Source: an uncultured Lachnospiraceae bacterium
GTDB taxonomy: Bacteria; Bacillota; Clostridia; Lachnospirales; Lachnospiraceae
Length of the DNA stretch: 18,372 bases
Direction of reading: 5' to 3'
Assembly: GCA_910586605.1 (NCBI GenBank)
Contig: CAJUJR010000055.1
Coordinates: 1 to 18,372, forward strand
Of this stretch, positions 14,768 through 18,372 are shown piece after piece. The position numbers and the translations under genes were made by a program. The notes under the pieces were generated by a model. The model saw nothing but the letters and a program-made list of their open reading frames with translations, made no database searches and was not told where the DNA came from. Every line of letters starts with the position of its first letter. Positions within the stretch are counted from its first letter, which is position 1.

Positions 14768-15870
14768 TATCTGTTTCCTCCTGTCATTTTCATAAACTCG
14801 TCAAACAAAAGCTCAGAATCCTTCGGACCAGCATTTGCTTCTGGATGGAACTGCACTGTCTTTACAGGCTTTCCAATATATTCCAGCCCTTCTACTGTTT
14901 TATCATTTACGTTAATAAACCAGGGCCTTGCCACTTCTTCTTCAATGGAGTCTGCATCTACTACATATCCATGATTTTGTGATGAAATATAAACCTTGCC
15001 TGTCACCAAATCCTTTACCGGATGGTTCGCGCCCCGGTGCCCATATTTCATTTTATATGTCTTTGCCCCATGTGCAAGCGCCATAAGCTGATGCCCCAGG
15101 CAAATTGCAAAAACAGGGATTCCTGAATCTGCCAAAATCCGTATCTGCTCAATAATCTCCGTACATTCTGCTGGGTCTCCCGGCCCATTTGTAATCATAA
15201 TGCCATCCGGTTTTGAATCAATTACTTCCTGTGCATTAAAATCACATGGGTAAACGGCTACATTGCAGCCACGGTTTAGCAGGCAGCGTATAATATTTTT
15301 CTTTGTACCGACATCAATAACGGCTATTTTCCTATCTGCAGCCACTTTTTCTGACTGGATATCACCTGGTACATATACTCCCTTATCTTTACAGCTTACC
15401 TTTTTTACCACATCTGTTACTTTATATTCTTTTAACTTGGAAAGGACTTCTTCTTTATTAAATGCCTCATTTGTTGTAATCATCCCATTCATCGTCCCTT
15501 TTTCACGGAGAAGCTTTGTCAGCGCACGGGTATCAATCCCCGAGATTCCCGGAATATCGTTTTTCTCCAAAAAATGCTGTAATGTATCTTCCGAACGGAA
15601 ATTACTTGGCATGCGGGAAAGTTCCCGGACAATAAAGCCGTCTGGCCAACCCTTTTTTGACTCCATATCCTGATAGCAAACCCCATAATTCCCAATCAGA
15701 GGGTATGTCATTGTTACAGCCTGTCCTGCATAACTTGGGTCGGTAAGCACCTCCAAATAACCTGTCATAGAAGTATTGAAAACAATTTCACTAATTATCT
15801 CTTTTACCTTCCCAATACTCTTTCCCTCAAACACGGTCCCATCTTCTAAAATAAGAAATGCCTTCATCAT
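14767..15870 (-). CDS. carA: Carbamoyl-phosphate synthase small (glutaminase) subunit
   Basis: CarA hydrolyses glutamine and channels ammonia to CarB. From the ATG at 15870 it has 367 aa. The N-terminal CPSase domain begins KAFLILEDGTVFEG and contains FNTSMTGYLEVLTDPSYAGQ. The class I amidotransferase domain (about 180-367) has GPGDP, nucleophile C257 in FAICLGHQ, and H342 and E344 in QFHPEA, so the triad is complete. The start at 15870 forms TAATG with the preceding ANTAR gene, exactly as carB does with carA, with GGGAAA upstream. ATG at 15867 is equally close to the family N-terminus, and 15882 lies too near its ribosome site. The operon links glutamine use with a nitrogen regulator. Confidence 0.96.
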   Translation of the reverse strand: MMKAFLILEDGTVFEGKSIGKVKEIISEIVFNTSMTGYLEVLTDPSYAGQAVTMTYPLIGNYGVCYQDMESKKGWPDGFIVRELSRMPSNFRSEDTLQHFLEKNDIPGISGIDTRALTKLLREKGTMNGMITTNEAFNKEEVLSKLKEYKVTDVVKKVSCKDKGVYVPGDIQSEKVAADRKIAVIDVGTKKNIIRCLLNRGCNVAVYPCDFNAQEVIDSKPDGIMITNGPGDPAECTEIIEQIRILADSGIPVFAICLGHQLMALAHGAKTYKMKYGHRGANHPVKDLVTGKVYISSQNHGYVVDADSIEEEVARPWFINVNDKTVEGLEYIGKPVKTVQFHPEANAGPKDSELLFDEFMKMTGGNR

Positions 15871-16430
15871 TAAATTTCCCATTCCTTTCCATTGAGTTCT
15901 AATATCATTTCTGCTGTTTCCACCATATTGGTAGCGCTATCCATACTTAACTTCTGAATATAGTGATGTGCTTCCTCTTCTGTCATCTGATTGCGCTCCA
16001 TCAACAATTCTTTTGCAGCAGTAATTGCCCTTTTTTCCCCGTCTGTCCGGGGCTTGGGCCTGCTTTTCTGCTTCTTGCGCCAACGGTTATACTGAACCAT
16101 CATCATTTCCAACGTATTCAGCAAATCCCGTACCTTAAACGGCATGGCAAGCGTCAAAAAATCTCCCGAGCCGCCTTCCGCAAGCTTTGCAGGCGATGCC
16201 AGTAAAAGCATCTGAAATCCTTTTGGCAGGTAATCATTCAATTCCATATAATGCATATCTGTAAGCCGGTATCCGCAGATTACAATTCCGCCATCCAAGC
16301 GGTTAACCGCATCAATCACCTGTGAACCACTATCGCAGGTAATCCGTACATCATAACCATTTTTCAAAAGGAGTTTTTGTAAATTCTTCGCATCATTTCG
16401 TTTCGGAAAAGCGATGATGATATCTGCCAT
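15870..16430 (-). CDS. ANTAR RNA-binding regulator with degenerate receiver domain
   Basis: The 186-aa protein has an N-terminal receiver-like fold (1-110), a short helix with a basic patch (RWRKKQKSRPKPR, 116-128) and a C-terminal ANTAR domain (about 131-180) with AAKELLMERNQMTEEEAHHYIQ. ANTAR domains bind paired RNA hairpins with six-base loops and prevent termination. The receiver lacks the phosphorylation apparatus. The acidic pair is absent (F8-P9), the phosphoacceptor position reads CGY (52-54), and the Lys of the KPF motif is M96. It is therefore probably not controlled by a histidine kinase, and no kinase is nearby. AGGAGG precedes the ATG. It lies 41 bases after a GlnA-like pseudoenzyme and overlaps carA by one base. 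Phosphorylation-independent relatives such as AmiR and NasT are controlled by a protein partner encoded next to them, here plausibly the GlnA-like protein. Confidence 0.88.
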   Translation of the reverse strand: MADIIIAFPKRNDAKNLQKLLLKNGYDVRITCDSGSQVIDAVNRLDGGIVICGYRLTDMHYMELNDYLPKGFQMLLLASPAKLAEGGSGDFLTLAMPFKVRDLLNTLEMMMVQYNRWRKKQKSRPKPRTDGEKRAITAAKELLMERNQMTEEEAHHYIQKLSMDSATNMVETAEMILELNGKEWEI

Positions 16431-16471
16431 GCAGAAACAACCTCCTATCTTTGAATCATGATGCTTCTATC

Positions 16472-17785
16472 TTATACAGTTCCCAGATAACGTTCTTTTT
16501 CCCATTCCGTTACCTGTTTGCAATATTCATTCCATTCCCTGTCCTTTGTCTGGATCAAATGGTTAGAAATATGTCCCCCAAGCGCTTCCTGAAGAAATGC
16601 ATCCTTTTTAAACTGTGATACTGCCTCATGAAGTGTACGCGGCAGCTTCTCAGGAACCTCTATCTCTGCTGCAATCTCATCCATGCAGGCAGGCGGCTTT
16701 AACGTCTGCTTTATGCCGTCAAGCCCGGCACAAAGGCATGCTGCAATTACTAGATACGGGTTGGAAGCGCCATCCGGGCTCCGTAAAACCACCCTGGCTC
16801 CATCCCCGCCAATGGAAGTCAGCCGGATTAAAGGGCTTCTGTTCGTAGAAGACCAGCACACAGACACTGGCGCTAAATACCCTGGTATCAGTCTTTTATA
16901 TGAATTGACAATGGGATTGTTTACCAAAGACATACTTGCGATATGGTTTAAAATTCCTGCCATAAACTGATAGCCTTCTTCACTGACACCCAGCTTATCC
17001 CCCTTATCTGTAAAAATATTCTTTCCATATTTATTGCACAAAGAATACGTATAATGCGCGCCAGATCCCTGCACATTTTCTTTCGGTTTTGGCATAAAAG
17101 TTGCATGAACCCCATGGCGTCTTGCCGCTGTCCTAACAACCAACCTTGTCGTCATAATATCATCTGCCATCTTTAAAGCATTGACGTGCTTCAAATCCAA
17201 TACGTGCTGTGCCGCCCCTTCTGAATGGTAAGAAGATTCTACTTCAATCCCCATATCCGCAAGGAAGAGCACCATGTCACGCCTTGCATTTTCGCCCCCA
17301 TCGATTGGCCCTATATCAAAATAGCCGCCCTTCTCACTGGTATGATTGGTCGGCTCTCCATTTTCACCCAGGTCAAAAAGAAAAAATTCATTTTTCACTG
17401 CGACATCAAGCTGATATCCCATTTCCTTTGCCTGGCTAATCGCTCTTTTCAATATATATCTGCTGTCCCCGTCAAAAGGCGTTCCATCCGGCTTTACTAC
17501 ATCACAGATAAAACGCGCCACTTTGCCGTTTTGCGGACGCCACGGAAAAATAACAAAGGTATCTAAATCAGGAACCAAAAATAACTCTTCATATCCCATT
17601 CCCCGGAATCCATCAACCGCGGCACAGTCAAACTTACATCTGCCATCTAAAATCCTGCCAATCTGGTCAACTGTCATTGCCATATTTTTCAAATTCCCTG
17701 CGATATCTGTAAACTGCAGACGAATAAATTCAATGTCTTCTTCGTCAATCAGGTTTATGATATCCTCCCTGGAATATTCCGCCAT
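16472..17785 (-). CDS. GlnA-family protein with degenerate active site (probable pseudoenzyme)
   Basis: An intact 437-aa homologue of type I glutamine synthetase, similar along its whole length: IRLQFTDIAGNLKN, FVIFPW, KVARFICDV, HATFMPKP, GSGAH, NSYKRLIPGY, NRSPLIR, RSPDGASNPYL. Pipelines would call it glnA. Yet, against Bacillus and Salmonella GlnA, metal ligands are changed: E129 is K131 here, E212 is S188, E220 is V195, E357 is V333. The flap base E327 is L304 (GYLAP for GYEAP). Only the E131 and H269 counterparts (E133, H244) remain. Catalysis is thus very unlikely, while the conserved fold and arginines could still bind ligand. The start at 17785 has AAAGGA 11 bases upstream and the family N-terminus (MAEYSREDI). 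It heads the operon with the ANTAR gene, under a consensus promoter. A sensor role is inferred; GlnA acting as a regulator (on TnrA and GlnR) is known in Bacillus. Confidence 0.87.
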   Translation of the reverse strand: MAEYSREDIINLIDEEDIEFIRLQFTDIAGNLKNMAMTVDQIGRILDGRCKFDCAAVDGFRGMGYEELFLVPDLDTFVIFPWRPQNGKVARFICDVVKPDGTPFDGDSRYILKRAISQAKEMGYQLDVAVKNEFFLFDLGENGEPTNHTSEKGGYFDIGPIDGGENARRDMVLFLADMGIEVESSYHSEGAAQHVLDLKHVNALKMADDIMTTRLVVRTAARRHGVHATFMPKPKENVQGSGAHYTYSLCNKYGKNIFTDKGDKLGVSEEGYQFMAGILNHIASMSLVNNPIVNSYKRLIPGYLAPVSVCWSSTNRSPLIRLTSIGGDGARVVLRSPDGASNPYLVIAACLCAGLDGIKQTLKPPACMDEIAAEIEVPEKLPRTLHEAVSQFKKDAFLQEALGGHISNHLIQTKDREWNEYCKQVTEWEKERYLGTV

Positions 17786-17862
17786 CCAAACACCATTCCT
17801 TTCTACATCAATTTCCCGTCTCTCAGCTATACAGCTCACGCCCTAATTACACACTTCATAAT

Positions 17863-17891
17863 ATTATACACGTTGTTCCAGTTCCTGTCAA
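17863..17891 (-). promoter_or_regulatory. Consensus sigma-A promoter of the glnA-like/ANTAR/carAB operon
   Basis: On the minus strand a perfect TTGACA (17891-17886), 17 bases and a perfect TATAAT (17868-17863). The start would be near 17856, giving a leader of about 70 bases. The leader has only a short AGCT-GTAT-AGCT hairpin (17838-17827) and no terminator, so the operon looks strongly and perhaps constitutively started. Confidence 0.85.
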
Positions 17892-17952
17892 AAGAAAAAT
17901 AAGACCGTTTGGAAAAGTGGATATTATCACTCATGTTCCTTCTTTTGGACGT

Positions 17953-17981
17953 AAAAAAGGGCACCGCCAGCGCTGGTGCCC
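17953..17981 (-). terminator. Intrinsic terminator upstream of the operon promoter
   Basis: On the minus strand GGGCACC and GGTGCCC (17981-17975 and 17965-17959) form a stem with a 9-base loop and six T follow (17958-17953). It lies 60 bases before the glnA-like operon promoter, so it ends some transcript from the right. The stem equals that of the glnN terminator at 8341-8377. Confidence 0.8.
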
Positions 17982-17984
17982 TAG

Positions 17985-18007
17985 CAAGAATTGCTTCGCA
18001 ATTCTTG
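17985..18007. repeat. Strong 10-bp hairpin next to the terminator
   Basis: CAAGAATTGC and GCAATTCTTG form a perfect 10-bp stem around a 3-base loop, four bases from the terminator at 17953-17981. There is no T-tract of its own. With the terminator it makes a two-hairpin 3' end, as in stable small RNAs, but I find no convincing promoter for such an RNA. Confidence 0.5.
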
Positions 18008-18046
18008 TCGATGACCACTACGTTACAGCGCAATTTCCTATAACAT

Positions 18047-18087
18047 AAAAAAGACACATGGTTTACATTCCTGTTCCATGCGCCTTT
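18047..18087 (-). terminator. Intrinsic terminator downstream of the pseudogene
   Basis: On the minus strand AAAGGCGCATGG (18087-18076) pairs with CCATGTGTCTTT (18061-18050) through twelve pairs, two of them G-U, around a 14-base loop. The T-run continues to 18047. It lies 35 bases after the pseudogene's stop codon and probably ended that transcript. Between this and the next terminator (17982-18046) I find no gene. Confidence 0.65.
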
Positions 18088-18122
18088 ACGCTGTTATTCC
18101 ACTTTTTAATCAACCTGACTAT

Positions 18123-18313
18123 TTATGCAAATTGCATAAGTTCTTCTTCAATCTCCCTCGCATCGTCCATTGTCAAATCTGGATAGCAAACTGGAATTTC
18201 CTCAACTGTCAATTTCCCCATTTTTAACATATGTTTAGCATTTTCCCTTAGTGTTTTTTAATATCTTTCGTATAAGTCCTCATAATCTGCTCATCATCAA
18301 ATAAATTCATCAT
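18123..18313 (-). pseudogene. Remnant resembling C-terminal tail of Rpn-type transposase/nuclease
   Basis: From ATG at 18313 the reading begins MMNLFDDEQIMRTYTKDIKK and stops after 21 codons. Adding one base in the A-run near 18254-18260 opens the frame through RENAKHMLKMGKLTVEEIP and DLTMDDAREIEEELMQFA to the stop at 18123. The ending resembles the C-terminal tails of Rpn/PD-(D/E)XK transposase-like proteins (a MLK-G-hydrophobic-E-I motif). The catalytic domain is absent and no ribosome site precedes the ATG. It starts only nine bases inside the right terminal repeat, so it may be a deletion relic of the same element. The family assignment is from memory of the motif style. Confidence 0.45.
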
Positions 18314-18321
18314 AATCGTTA

Positions 18322-18372
18322 GTTACTATTCACAGCCAATCGTAGCCGGACTTAAGGAAATAAAAAATATCT
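18322..18372 (-). repeat. Right copy of 51-bp terminal inverted repeat
   Basis: Reverse complement of the left-end segment 5-55 with four differences, all in the outer half. The identical 25-base part faces inwards at both ends. Here it adjoins the pseudogene remnant; at the left end it adjoins the end of the comFB-like gene. It may continue beyond the sequence. Confidence 0.8.

Noticed and set aside
16472..17839. Longer start at 17839 for the glnA-like gene
   Set aside because: The added 18 residues are unlike GlnA N-termini and lie in the leader after the predicted transcription start; the ATG at 17785 matches the family start.
17836..18057. 73-codon minus-strand frame spanning the region upstream of the glnA-like gene
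   Set aside because: It runs through a terminator, a hairpin and the consensus promoter, has no recognisable family and no ribosome site.
18047..18087. Second ANTAR target with loop AAAGGC beside the terminator upstream of the operon
   Set aside because: The loop has A first and G fourth, but the bases beside it do not form a stem beyond one or two pairs, and a consensus promoter downstream makes it irrelevant to the operon leader.
1..18372. CRISPR array, tRNA, rRNA, prophage or replication origin
   Set aside because: No regularly spaced repeats, cloverleaf, rRNA-like tract, phage genes or DnaA-box clusters were found on reading both strands.
1..18372. The whole window as one composite transposon between the terminal repeats
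   Set aside because: It carries rpoZ, gmk, lepB and carAB in conserved chromosomal order and has no transposase apart from a short remnant.

Overview
The window looks like a chromosomal contig from an anaerobic Firmicute of class Clostridia, most likely Lachnospiraceae. Grounds are the yicC-remA-gmk-rpoZ gene order, a type III glutamine synthetase, an ANTAR regulator, a DUF4846 lipoprotein, strong AGGAGG-type ribosome sites and moderate-to-low GC. This placement is inference from gene content only.

Layout. Bases 5-55 and 18322-18372 are a 51-bp inverted repeat (47 of 51 identical) at the two extremities, so the contig is bounded by copies of a multicopy sequence. From 79 to 5811 every gene is on the minus strand, read from right to left: AI-2E-family membrane protein, yicC, remA, gmk, rpoZ, lepB, a secreted N-acetylmuramoyl-L-alanine amidase and a ComFB-like protein. 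This is a housekeeping and cell-envelope cluster started by a good promoter at 5944-5971. A compact, structured RNA-like segment lies between rpoZ and lepB. From 6205 to 8313 (+) is glnN, an intact type III glutamine synthetase, preceded by a leader with an intrinsic terminator and a competing hairpin that fits the ANTAR-target form. From 8391 to 10259 (-) are a DUF4846 lipoprotein and a nucleotidyltransferase/HEPN pair. A carbamate kinase (+) at 10530-11465 converges on the minus-strand operon 17785-11546.

That operon, driven by a perfect TTGACA-17-TATAAT promoter, encodes a GlnA-family protein, an ANTAR RNA-binding regulator, carA and carB, the last three joined by TAATG stop/start overlaps. 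The GlnA-family protein is full length, but four of the six metal-ligand positions and the catalytic flap glutamate of type I glutamine synthetase are replaced. The ANTAR protein has a receiver-like domain without phosphoacceptor Asp, acidic pair or Lys. I infer that the pair could be a phosphorylation-independent nitrogen-sensing module (a pseudo-enzyme sensor with an antiterminator), formally like AmiC/AmiR or NasS/NasT, and that the glnN leader may be one of its RNA targets. This is the most interesting content of the window.

The right end (17900-18372) holds two minus-strand terminators, a strong hairpin and a frameshifted remnant resembling the C-terminal tail of an Rpn/PD-(D/E)XK transposase-like protein.
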